From assembly GCF_002925845.1 (NCBI RefSeq), contig NZ_PDNI01000010.1, positions 1 through 64,000 of the forward strand: DNA of 64,000 bases. The letters run 5' to 3'. A model generated the notes under the pieces. That model did not search any database. It saw only the letters and a list, made by a program, of their open reading frames with translations, and was not told the DNA's origin. Source of the stretch: Roseovarius nitratireducens (GTDB taxonomy: Bacteria > Pseudomonadota > Alphaproteobacteria > Rhodobacterales > Rhodobacteraceae). Below are positions 45,620 through 53,830 of this stretch, one piece after another (the stretch's first letter is position 1; the number at the start of each line of letters is the position of its first letter). Made by a program: the position numbers and the translations under genes.

Positions 45620-46780
45620 TCAGGCCGGCATCCGCTCCTCAACGATGCCCGCCCACCAGCTACAGCCAGCGGGAATGGCCTCGTCGTTGAAATTGTACTC
45701 GGGGTTGTGAACCATCGCCGTATCGCCGTTGCCCACGAGGATATAGGCACCGGGGCGTTCCTCTAGCATGAAGGCGAAATCCTCGCCGCCCATCACCAGC
45801 GGGGCCTCGTCGCAATTGCCCGCGACCCTCGCCGCCACAGAGGCGGCGAAATCGGTCTGGTCCTCGTGGTTGACCATAACCGGGTAGCCGCGGTGATAGG
45901 TCACCTCGGCGCTGCCGCCAAAGCCCGCCGTCACATGCTCGCACAGCGCGCGGATGCGCGTCTCGGCCAGATCGCGCATGGCGGTGCTCATGGTGCGCAC
46001 CGTGCCCCTGAGATGCACCGAGGCGGGGATCACGTTGAACGCGTTCGAAGAGGTCTGGAACGAGGTGACCGACACCACCACCTGGTCCACCGGGTCGGCG
46101 TTGCGGCTGGCGATGGTCTGCAGCATCGTGACCAGATGCGCGGTCATCACCGTGGGATCGATCGTCTCGTGCGGCTTGGCGGCGTGACCGCCGCGGCCCG
46201 TCACCTCGATGTCGAACTGATCGGTGGCGGCAAAGAAGGCACCGGGACGTATCGCGAAGCTGCCCACCGGTTTGCCCGGCCAGTTGTGCATCCCGTAGAC
46301 CTCCTGGATGCCGAAGCGTTCCATCATCCCGTCGTCGCACATTTCCTTGCCGCCGCCGCCGCCCTCTTCGGCAGGCTGGAAGATCACCACGGCGGTGCCG
46401 TCGAAATTGCGCGTCTCGGCAAGGTAGCGCGCCGCACCGAGCAGCATCGCGGTGTGCCCGTCATGGCCGCAGGCATGCATCGCACCGGGGGTTTTGCTGG
46501 CATATTCCACCCCGGTGGCCTCGTGGATAGGCAGCGCGTCCATGTCGGCGCGCAGGCCGATCACCTTGCCCGATCCGGTGGATTTGCCGCGAATCACGCC
46601 GACCACGCCGGTGCGGCCGATGCCGGTCACCACCTCGTCGCAGCCGAACTCCTTCAGCTTGTCGGCCACCAGCGCGCTGGTGCGATGGGTTTCGTAGAGA
46701 ATCTCGGGGTGCTGGTGGATGTCGCGTCGCCAGGCGGTGATTTCGTCGTGCATCTCGGCAAAGCGGTTCCTGATGGGCAT
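45620..46780 (-). CDS. M20-family amidohydrolase (hippurate hydrolase-like)
   Basis: A 386-residue metal-dependent amidohydrolase of the M20D group (HipO/amino-acylase-like), which removes acyl groups from N-acyl amino acids. Binuclear metal motifs are MHACGHDGHTAML and the catalytic Glu pair in QPAEEGGGGG; the later GGEDFAFMLEERPG segment carries a final ligand. The lid domain GRGGHAAKPHETIDP is in place. The ATG at 46780 has ggagagg upstream. It is the last gene of a minus-strand run with argE and the fused ABC ATPase gene, pointing to use of imported peptides or acyl-amino acids. Confidence 0.9.
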   Translation of the reverse strand: MPIRNRFAEMHDEITAWRRDIHQHPEILYETHRTSALVADKLKEFGCDEVVTGIGRTGVVGVIRGKSTGSGKVIGLRADMDALPIHEATGVEYASKTPGAMHACGHDGHTAMLLGAARYLAETRNFDGTAVVIFQPAEEGGGGGKEMCDDGMMERFGIQEVYGMHNWPGKPVGSFAIRPGAFFAATDQFDIEVTGRGGHAAKPHETIDPTVMTAHLVTMLQTIASRNADPVDQVVVSVTSFQTSSNAFNVIPASVHLRGTVRTMSTAMRDLAETRIRALCEHVTAGFGGSAEVTYHRGYPVMVNHEDQTDFAASVAARVAGNCDEAPLVMGGEDFAFMLEERPGAYILVGNGDTAMVHNPEYNFNDEAIPAGCSWWAGIVEERMPA

Positions 46781-46856
46781 GTGCCTCTCCTGTTCGCGGG
46801 TTCGGGAATGCGCGGAGGTTGGACCAAAGCGCGGGCGGCGGCAAGGGGCCGCGACC

Positions 46857-48020
46857 TCACCTCGACGCGAGCCGGTCCACGAGGCTGCGCATGAAGCCAT
46901 GTCCGGCCTCGAACTGCGCGCGCGTGATGAACTCGTCCGGCTGGTGCGCCTGCGCGATGTCACCCGGCCCGCAGATCGCCGCCGAATAGCCTGCCGCCTG
47001 GAACTGTCCCGCCTCGGTGCCATAGCTGACCACGTGTGAGGCATTGTCGCCGGTGACCTGCCGGATCAGCGCCTCGGCGACACCGCCCTCCTCGGGGCGC
47101 AGCCCCGGTACGGTGAATTTTCGCCGCGCGTCGATCCGGGTCTCGGGGCGAACCGCCTGCATCGCCGCCTCGGCGGCGCGCACCTCCTCAATGAACCGCG
47201 CGCCCCATTCCTCGGGGTCCTCGCCCGGTACCACGCGGAAATCCATGCCGAAACGACAGTCCTTGGCGGTGATGTTATGTGCGGTGCCACCCTCGATCTG
47301 CCCCACGTGCAGTGTTGTCCAGGGGGGCTCGAACATGGCGGCGAGGTCCGAAGGCTCCTTGGCGCGATTCTCGGCATTCATGCGGTTGGCCCAGTCGATC
47401 AGCGGGGCGGCGGCCATGATCGCGTTGACGCCCCTGTGCATAAGCGAGGAATGCACCTCGTAGCCCTGCACGTGCACGTCATAGCCCAGGCCCCCCTTGT
47501 GGCCAGTCACCGCCTGCATCGTGGTGGGCTCGCCGATGATGGCCAGATCGGCGCGCGGCACCACGCCCTGCATCGCCGCGATCATCGGTGGCGCGCCGAT
47601 GCAGCCCACCTCCTCGTCATAGCTGAGTGCCAGTTGCAACGGGCGGTTGACGCCGCGACGGTGCGCCTCGACCAGCGCCCAGATGGCGAGCGCGTCAAAC
47701 CCCTTCATGTCGGCGCAGCCGCGCCCGAAATACTTGCCCTCGCGCTCGGTCACGGTGAAGGGGTCGGTGCTCCACGCCTGCCCGTCCACCGGCACCACGT
47801 CGGTGTGCCCCGACAGCACCACGCCGCCTTCGACCGGCGGCCCGGCATGGGCAAAGAGCGCGGCCTTCTGCCCGGTCTCGTCGGGGTGGCGATGCGCCGT
47901 GATGCCATGCCCGGCGAGGTAGTCCTCGACCCAGTCCACGAGTTCGAGGTTGCTGTCGCGGCTGACCGTGGGAAAACCCACCAGCCGGGCCATGATCGCC
48001 TCGGGCGAAAGGTGTTCCAT
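46857..48020 (-). CDS. argE: Acetylornithine deacetylase (ArgE/M20A)
   Basis: A 387-residue M20A hydrolase that by similarity releases acetate from N-acetylornithine. Metal and catalytic motifs are LSGHTDVVPVDG, GRGCADMKGFDALAI, SYDEEVGCIGAPPMI and, at the C terminus, YGTEAGQFQAAG and CGPGDIAQAHQPDEFI. Because roseobacters often use ArgJ for arginine synthesis and this gene sits 2 bp downstream of a peptide ABC ATPase, a catabolic or peptide-linked deacylase role is equally possible. Length is normal. The start directly follows the ABC gene with translational coupling likely. Confidence 0.85.
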   Translation of the reverse strand: MEHLSPEAIMARLVGFPTVSRDSNLELVDWVEDYLAGHGITAHRHPDETGQKAALFAHAGPPVEGGVVLSGHTDVVPVDGQAWSTDPFTVTEREGKYFGRGCADMKGFDALAIWALVEAHRRGVNRPLQLALSYDEEVGCIGAPPMIAAMQGVVPRADLAIIGEPTTMQAVTGHKGGLGYDVHVQGYEVHSSLMHRGVNAIMAAAPLIDWANRMNAENRAKEPSDLAAMFEPPWTTLHVGQIEGGTAHNITAKDCRFGMDFRVVPGEDPEEWGARFIEEVRAAEAAMQAVRPETRIDARRKFTVPGLRPEEGGVAEALIRQVTGDNASHVVSYGTEAGQFQAAGYSAAICGPGDIAQAHQPDEFITRAQFEAGHGFMRSLVDRLASR

Positions 48021-48022
48021 GC

Positions 48023-49843
48023 TCAGTACCCGCTGTCGGAGGTCAGCACGAAATGACCCGGATCGACCTCTTTGTAGACCGATGGCCCGGGCTCGTATCC
48101 GACGGGGTGGATCGGCGACGGGATCGGCTTGAAATTGAGGTCTTTTTCCGACTTGCGCTTGCGCGGGTCGGCGATCGGCACGGCCTTCATCAGCGCCTGC
48201 GTATAAGGGTGCTGCGGGTTCTCGAACACCGCCGCGCGGGGCCCCAGCTCGACGATGCGGCCCAGGTACATCACGCCCACATCGTGGCTGACGCGCTCGA
48301 CCACCGCCATGTCGTGGCTGATGAACAGGTAACCGAGGCCGAGATCGGCCTGCAATTCCATCATCAGGTTGATCACCTGCGCCTGCACGCTCACGTCGAG
48401 CGCACTCACCGCCTCGTCGGAAACTATCAGCTTGGGATTGAGCGCCAGCGCCCGGGCGATGGCCACGCGCTGCCGCTGTCCGCCCGAAAGCTCGTGGGGG
48501 AAGCGGCGCAGGAACGAGCGCGGCAGTTCCACCCGGTCGAACAGCATCGCCACCCGATCCTCCATCTCCGACTGGCTGACGAGGCCATAATTCTTCATCG
48601 GCTCAGCCACTTGCGCGGCGAGCTTCATCTGCGGGTTGAGGCTGGCGAACGGGTCCTGGAAAATCATCTGCATGTCGACCCGCGCGCGGCGCAGGTCGCG
48701 GGAATGGAGCGACATGATGTCGGTGCCATCCAAAACCACCTCGCCCGCCATCGGCTCGACCAGCCGCAGGATCGAGCGCCCGGCGGTGGACTTTCCGCAG
48801 CCCGACTCGCCCACGAGGCTGAGCGTGCGCCCCTTCTTGAGCGTGAACGACAGGTCCTCGACCGCGTGGACATTGGCCACCGTGCGGCGAAAGAAGCCGC
48901 CAGTGACGGGAAAGCGCGTGGTCAGCCCCTTGACCGTGAGCAGCGTCTCGTCGCTGCCCTTGATCGGCTTGATCTCCTGCCCCTCGGTGCCCAAAAGCTT
49001 CATCGGCTCGGGCCAGGCCTTGCCGCGCATCTCGCCGAGCTTCGGGACAGCGGCCAGCAGCGCGCGGGTGTACTCGTGCTGGGGTGCCTCGAAAATCTCC
49101 TCGACCGGGCCCTCCTCGACCTTGTTGCCGCGGAACATCACGACCACGCGATCGGCCATCTGTGCGACCACGGACATGTCGTGGGTGATGAAGATGACGG
49201 CGGTGCCCGTCTCGCGCTTCAAGCGGTCCATGAGGGCCAGGATTTCGGCCTGGATGGTGACATCGAGCGCGGTGGTGGGCTCGTCCGCGATCAAGAGCCG
49301 CGGCTTGCAGGCCAGCGCCATGGCAATCACAACCCGCTGGCGCATGCCCCCCGACAGCTCGTGCGGATACTGGTTGAGCCGCCGTTCCGGCTCGGGGATG
49401 CGAACTTCGCGCAGCAATTCCAGCGCGCGGGCACGCGCCTGCGCCTTGTCCATGCCGCGATGCACGCGCAGCCCCTCGGATAGCTGCCGGCCCACGGTAA
49501 AGACCGGGTTGAGCGCGGTCATCGGCTCCTGAAAGATCATGCCGATCTCGTTGCCGCGGATGGTGCGCATCAGGCCCTGGTCGGTTTTCGCGAGGTCGAT
49601 CTCGCCACCTTCCTTGCGGTCGAACAGCATCCGGCCACCCGCGATGGTGCCGCCATCATATTCGATGAGTCGCATCAGCGACAGCGACGAGACCGACTTG
49701 CCCGATCCCGATTCGCCCACGATGCAGACCGTCTCGCCCGGATCGACGGAAAAGGACACGTCCTCGACGCCCACGACGCGACCATCGCGGGTCTCGAATT
49801 CGACGCGGAGATTCTCGATCCTCGCCAGCGGTTTGTCGAGCAT
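48023..49843 (-). CDS. Fused Dpp/Opp-type peptide ABC transporter ATPase
   Basis: A 606-residue protein with two ABC ATPase domains in one chain, corresponding to DppD-DppF (GsiA-like). Domain 1 (about residues 5-265) has Walker A GESGSGKS and signature LSGGMRQRVVIA; domain 2 (about 310-560) has GESGCGKS and LSGGQRQRVAIARA. Each is followed by an oligopeptide-transporter C-terminal motif with QHEYTRALL and QHPYTQALM. It powers peptide import, presumably with the binding protein and permeases divergently encoded at 50094-53815. The ATG at 49843 is used, the upstream extension lacking similarity. It heads a minus-strand operon with argE. Confidence 0.93.
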   Translation of the reverse strand: MLDKPLARIENLRVEFETRDGRVVGVEDVSFSVDPGETVCIVGESGSGKSVSSLSLMRLIEYDGGTIAGGRMLFDRKEGGEIDLAKTDQGLMRTIRGNEIGMIFQEPMTALNPVFTVGRQLSEGLRVHRGMDKAQARARALELLREVRIPEPERRLNQYPHELSGGMRQRVVIAMALACKPRLLIADEPTTALDVTIQAEILALMDRLKRETGTAVIFITHDMSVVAQMADRVVVMFRGNKVEEGPVEEIFEAPQHEYTRALLAAVPKLGEMRGKAWPEPMKLLGTEGQEIKPIKGSDETLLTVKGLTTRFPVTGGFFRRTVANVHAVEDLSFTLKKGRTLSLVGESGCGKSTAGRSILRLVEPMAGEVVLDGTDIMSLHSRDLRRARVDMQMIFQDPFASLNPQMKLAAQVAEPMKNYGLVSQSEMEDRVAMLFDRVELPRSFLRRFPHELSGGQRQRVAIARALALNPKLIVSDEAVSALDVSVQAQVINLMMELQADLGLGYLFISHDMAVVERVSHDVGVMYLGRIVELGPRAAVFENPQHPYTQALMKAVPIADPRKRKSEKDLNFKPIPSPIHPVGYEPGPSVYKEVDPGHFVLTSDSGY

Positions 49844-50093
49844 GACGCGCCTCGCTTTGCCTGTCACCCAAGCCCAAACGCTACGCACAAGCGCGGCAGA
49901 CTGTCAAACGCCGAACGAAAGCGAACCGCACGTGCGTTCCATTGGCGCGCGCGCTCTTGCTTTTTGACGCAATCCAGTCTGTGATGGCCGCACCGGTTGG
50001 GGCCGGGGCGGGCAACGCTCTCCCGGCTACCCCGACAAAACGGAACCACAGATGGCCGCAGAGCCATCGCAACAGCGGAGGAAACGCACCGTT

Positions 50094-51800
50094 ATGACCC
50101 TCAAACCGATTCTCTTGGGCGCGACCGCACTCGTCGGTCTCGCCTCGATGGCGATGGCCGAACGCGGCTCGGACGGCCACGTGAACCTGATCTACTGGCA
50201 GGCGCCGTCGATCATGAACCCCTATCTGACCGGCGGCACCAAGGAGCGCGAGGCCGCGAGCCTCGTGATCGAGCCGCTCGCACGCTATAACGAAAAGGGC
50301 GAGTTGGTACCCTACCTGTCCGACGGTATTCCCACCGTCGGGAACGGCGGCGTGGCCGAGGACCTCAAGTCGATCACCTGGAAGATCAAGCCGGGAATGA
50401 AATGGTCGGACGGCACGCCCTTCACCGCGAAGGACGTGAAATTCACTGCCGAGTACTGCATGAACCCCGAGGGCGGCTGCGCGCAGCTCGCCAAGTTCGA
50501 AGGCGTGTCCGAGGTCGAGGTGGTCGATGACCTGACCGTGACCGTGCATTTCGACGGACCGCAGCCCAACCCGTATGGTCCTTTCACCGGCGGGACATCG
50601 CCAATCATCCAGGCCGCACAATATGCCGAGTGCACCGGCGCGCGTGCCTCGGAATGCGCCGATGAAAATTTCCACCCCGTCGGCACCGGGCCCTTCGTGG
50701 TCGATGAGTTCCGCCCCAATGACGTGATCTCTCTGTCGGCCAACGAGAACTATCGCGATCCCGACAAGCCCGCCTTTGCCACCATGACCTTCAAGGGCGG
50801 CGGCGATGCCACCTCGGCGGGCCGTGCAGTGCTGGAGACCGGCGAATTCGACTACGCCTGGAACCTGCAGCTTGCCCCCGACGTGATCGCCAACATGGAA
50901 GAGGCAGGCCAGGGCGAGGCGATCGCAGCCTTCGGCACTCTGGTCGAGAGGCTCGAAATGAACCTCACCGATCCCTCGACCGACCTGCCCGATGGCGAAC
51001 GCGCCACCACAAAGCATCCGCACCCGTTCCTGACCGACCCGGCAGTGCGCAAGGCGCTGTCCATGGCCATCGACCGCGTGTTGCTCACCGAGGTCGGATA
51101 CGGCAAGGCAGGCAAGCCGACCTGTGACTGGGTGCCCGCCCCCGAGATCTACGCCGCAAATAACACCCATTGCCTCGAGCAGGACATCGAGGGGGCCAAG
51201 GCGCTTCTGGAAGAAGCGGGCTGGACCGACAGTGACGGCGACGGTGTGCGCGAGAAGGATGGCATGAAGCTGTCCGTCCTCTACCAGACTTCGACCAACG
51301 CCGTGCGCCAGGATTTCCAGGCGCTCATCAAGCAGTGGTGGGGAGAGATCGGCGTCGAGACCGAGCTGCGCAATATCAATGCGAGCGTGTTTTTCGGCGG
51401 TGATCCGGGCAGCCCCGACACCTTCGTCAAGTTCTACGCCGATGTCGAGATGTATGCCAACAACTTCGACGGCACCGACCCGCAGAGCTATCTGGCGTCG
51501 CGCACCTGCGAGAAAATTCCGCGCCCCGCGACGCAATGGCAGGGCGAGAACATCAACCGGTATTGCGACCCGGAATATGATGCGCTGATCAAGGAGCTGG
51601 GCGGCACCGCAGAACTGTCGAAGCGAGGGGAGATCGCCATCAAGCTCAACAACATGGTCACCAAGGACAGCAATGTGATCATCCCGCTGGTCCATCGTGG
51701 CCGCGTTTCGGCCAAATCCAACACGCTCGGCGGTGTGGTGATGAACACCTGGGATACCGAGCTGTGGAACGCGGCTGACTGGTACCGCATCAAGGAGTGA
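50094..51800 (+). CDS. Periplasmic peptide-binding protein (SBP family 5)
   Basis: A 568-residue extracytoplasmic solute-binding protein of the DppA/OppA cluster. The signal peptide ends near AMA (residues 20-22). The family segments WKIKPGMKWSDGTPFTAKDV and NLTDPSTDLPDG and the closing LVHRGRVSAKSNTLGG are present. Such proteins bind di- or oligopeptides or related compounds; ligand not predictable. AGGAGGAA precedes the ATG at 50094. A strong hairpin at 51818-51843 separates it from its permease genes, which usually keeps the binding protein more abundant. The divergent ATPase gene starts 250 bp upstream. Confidence 0.93.
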   Translation: MTLKPILLGATALVGLASMAMAERGSDGHVNLIYWQAPSIMNPYLTGGTKEREAASLVIEPLARYNEKGELVPYLSDGIPTVGNGGVAEDLKSITWKIKPGMKWSDGTPFTAKDVKFTAEYCMNPEGGCAQLAKFEGVSEVEVVDDLTVTVHFDGPQPNPYGPFTGGTSPIIQAAQYAECTGARASECADENFHPVGTGPFVVDEFRPNDVISLSANENYRDPDKPAFATMTFKGGGDATSAGRAVLETGEFDYAWNLQLAPDVIANMEEAGQGEAIAAFGTLVERLEMNLTDPSTDLPDGERATTKHPHPFLTDPAVRKALSMAIDRVLLTEVGYGKAGKPTCDWVPAPEIYAANNTHCLEQDIEGAKALLEEAGWTDSDGDGVREKDGMKLSVLYQTSTNAVRQDFQALIKQWWGEIGVETELRNINASVFFGGDPGSPDTFVKFYADVEMYANNFDGTDPQSYLASRTCEKIPRPATQWQGENINRYCDPEYDALIKELGGTAELSKRGEIAIKLNNMVTKDSNVIIPLVHRGRVSAKSNTLGGVVMNTWDTELWNAADWYRIKE

Positions 51801-51817
51801 TCCGGTTCGCGCCGGAT

Positions 51818-51848
51818 AGGGGCCGGGCATTTGCCCGGCCCCTCTTGT
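51818..51848 (+). terminator. Intra-operon hairpin between binding protein and permease genes
   Basis: An 11-bp perfect stem AGGGGCCGGGC / GCCCGGCCCCT (51818-51828 with 51833-51843) with a 4-nt loop is followed by CTTGT. The short T-run suggests a partial terminator or an mRNA-stabilising hairpin, giving more binding protein than permease. Confidence 0.7.
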
Positions 51849-51876
51849 CCCAAGATACCCCGTTGAGGCGCCGCGC

Positions 51877-52884
51877 ATGCTGACCTATACGATCCGACGG
51901 CTCGTACTCTCGATCCCGACGCTGCTGTTCATCAGCCTCGTGATCTTCCTGCTGCTGGAGCTTGCCCCCGGCGACCCGATGGCGCAGGTGCCGCTCACCG
52001 TGCCGCCCGAGGTCAAGGAACGGATGCGTGAAGCCTTGGGCCTCGGCGAGCCGACTCATATCCGCTTTGGCAAGTGGATGTGGCAGTTCTTCGTGGTCGA
52101 GCCGCTGGTCTTCACCGATCACCTCTTGGGGACCACATTGGCCGAGGGCCAGCAACGCGTGCTGAGCTGGCAGTTCCGCTCGCCGGTGATGGACGTGATC
52201 GTGCAGCGCATGCCGCAGACGCTGTGGGTGGTGGCGATGTCCTACGTGGTCGGCATCCTGATTGCCCTGCCCATCGGCATCTATTCGGCCTACCGGCAGT
52301 ACTCGCTTTTCGACCAGGCAGGCACCTTCGTCACCATGGTGGGCTATTCGGTGCCGCCGTTTTTCTCGGGCGTGCTGGTGATCGTGATATTCTCGGTCGA
52401 GCTTGGCTGGCTGCCCTCGATCTATGACACCACGCTGGTGGTGATCGACTGGGAGACGTTCAAGCTGCAACTGATGCAGATGGTCATGCCGGTGATGGTT
52501 CTGGCGCTCCAGACCACAGCGCAGATCAGCCGCTTCATGCGCGCCTCGATGCTCGACAATCTCAACCAGGATTACGTGCGCACCGCCCGCGCCAAGGGGC
52601 TGTCGGAATGGACCGTGGTGATGGTCCACGTGCTGCGCAACTCGATGATCCCGGTCGTCACGGTGATCGCGCTCGGGGTTCCCTACATCTTCGGCGGCGC
52701 CATCATCACCGAGCAGATTTTCAAGGTGAACGGGCTCGGCCAGCTTCTCATCACCGCCATCCAGGCCAATGACCTGCCGATGGTGCAGACCGTGACCTTC
52801 ATGATCGCGGTGCTGATCGTCATGTTCAACATCGTCGCAGACGTGCTCTATGGCGTGCTCGACCCAAGGATCCGCTATGACTGA
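51877..52884 (+). CDS. Peptide ABC transporter permease, DppB-like
   Basis: A 335-residue inner membrane permease with six predicted transmembrane segments, starting MLTYTIRRLVLSIPTLLFIS as in DppB/OppB. The EAA-type cytoplasmic loop that contacts the ATPase is visible at YVRTARAKGLSEWTVV. It pairs with the next gene as the heterodimeric channel. The start codon of the DppC-like gene lies within its last codons (8-bp overlap). A relatively long periplasmic loop after the first membrane helix (about residues 30-110) is typical of the family. Confidence 0.94.
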   Translation: MLTYTIRRLVLSIPTLLFISLVIFLLLELAPGDPMAQVPLTVPPEVKERMREALGLGEPTHIRFGKWMWQFFVVEPLVFTDHLLGTTLAEGQQRVLSWQFRSPVMDVIVQRMPQTLWVVAMSYVVGILIALPIGIYSAYRQYSLFDQAGTFVTMVGYSVPPFFSGVLVIVIFSVELGWLPSIYDTTLVVIDWETFKLQLMQMVMPVMVLALQTTAQISRFMRASMLDNLNQDYVRTARAKGLSEWTVVMVHVLRNSMIPVVTVIALGVPYIFGGAIITEQIFKVNGLGQLLITAIQANDLPMVQTVTFMIAVLIVMFNIVADVLYGVLDPRIRYD

Positions 52885-53815
52885 TACCCCCGACCCCAAG
52901 CCGATCGCGGCGCTGGCCGACGAGGGCCCCACCGCGCCGCCGCGCAGCCATTGGCGCGATGTCTGGGACCAGTTCAAGACCCATCGCGGCGCGCTCGCGG
53001 GTGGCATCGTGCTGTTGTTCATCATCCTGGCGGTATTCATCGGGCCATATCTCTGGCCCTACGATGCCACCTTCATCGACATCCGCGCGCGCAACCAGGG
53101 GCCCAGCCTCGCGCATCCGTTCGGCACCGACCAGCTTGGCCGCGACACGCTGGCGCGGATGATGGCAGGCGGGCAGACGTCGATCTCGGTGGGGTTGACG
53201 GCAATGCTTCTGGCGCTGGTTCTGGGCTCGCTGATCGGGGTTCTGGCGGGGTTTTTCCGCCGTCTCGACGGGCCGCTGATGCGCTTCACCGACCTGTTCC
53301 TGTCGCTGCCCCTCTTGCCGCTGCTGCTGGTGATGGTGCTGCTGTTTCGCGAGGCGCTCAACAGTACGTTCGGCCCCGAGCAGGGCATCTTTATCCTGAT
53401 CGTGGTGGCCATCGGCGTGACAAGCTGGATGCCCACGGCGCGGATCGTGCGCGGCGACGTGCTGGCATTGAAAGAGCGCGAGTTCATCCTCGCCGCGCGC
53501 TCCATCGGAACCACGAATTTCAACCTGATTACCCGGCACATCCTGCCCAACGTGATGTCGCCGATCATGGTCTCGGCGACGCTGGGCATCGCCAACGCGA
53601 TCATCACCGAGAGCGCGCTGTCGTTCCTCGGCCTCGGGTTTCCGCCCGACTTCCCGACATGGGGACGGCTGTTGAACGACGCGACGCAATACCTGCAGGA
53701 CTATCCCGAGCGGGTGTTCTGGCCCGGCCTCGCGATCTCGCTCACGGTGCTGGCGATCAACTACATGGGCGACGGGCTGCGCGATGCGCTCGACCCGCGC
53801 ATCCGGGGGCGCTGA
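52877..53815 (+). CDS. Peptide ABC transporter permease, DppC-like
   Basis: A 312-residue second permease, with the OppC N-terminal domain (WRDVWDQFKTHRGALAGGIV), a LAHPFGTDQLGRDTLARMM segment typical of the family and the EAA loop REFILAARSIGTTNFNL. Six transmembrane segments are predicted. The ATG at 52877 lies inside the end of the DppB-like gene (ATGACTGA), so translation is coupled. The GTA gene g15 converges on it with only 15 bp between stop codons; no terminator is visible there. Confidence 0.94.
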   Translation: MTDTPDPKPIAALADEGPTAPPRSHWRDVWDQFKTHRGALAGGIVLLFIILAVFIGPYLWPYDATFIDIRARNQGPSLAHPFGTDQLGRDTLARMMAGGQTSISVGLTAMLLALVLGSLIGVLAGFFRRLDGPLMRFTDLFLSLPLLPLLLVMVLLFREALNSTFGPEQGIFILIVVAIGVTSWMPTARIVRGDVLALKEREFILAARSIGTTNFNLITRHILPNVMSPIMVSATLGIANAIITESALSFLGLGFPPDFPTWGRLLNDATQYLQDYPERVFWPGLAISLTVLAINYMGDGLRDALDPRIRGR

Positions 53816-53830
53816 GGCCCCCGGGGCCGC

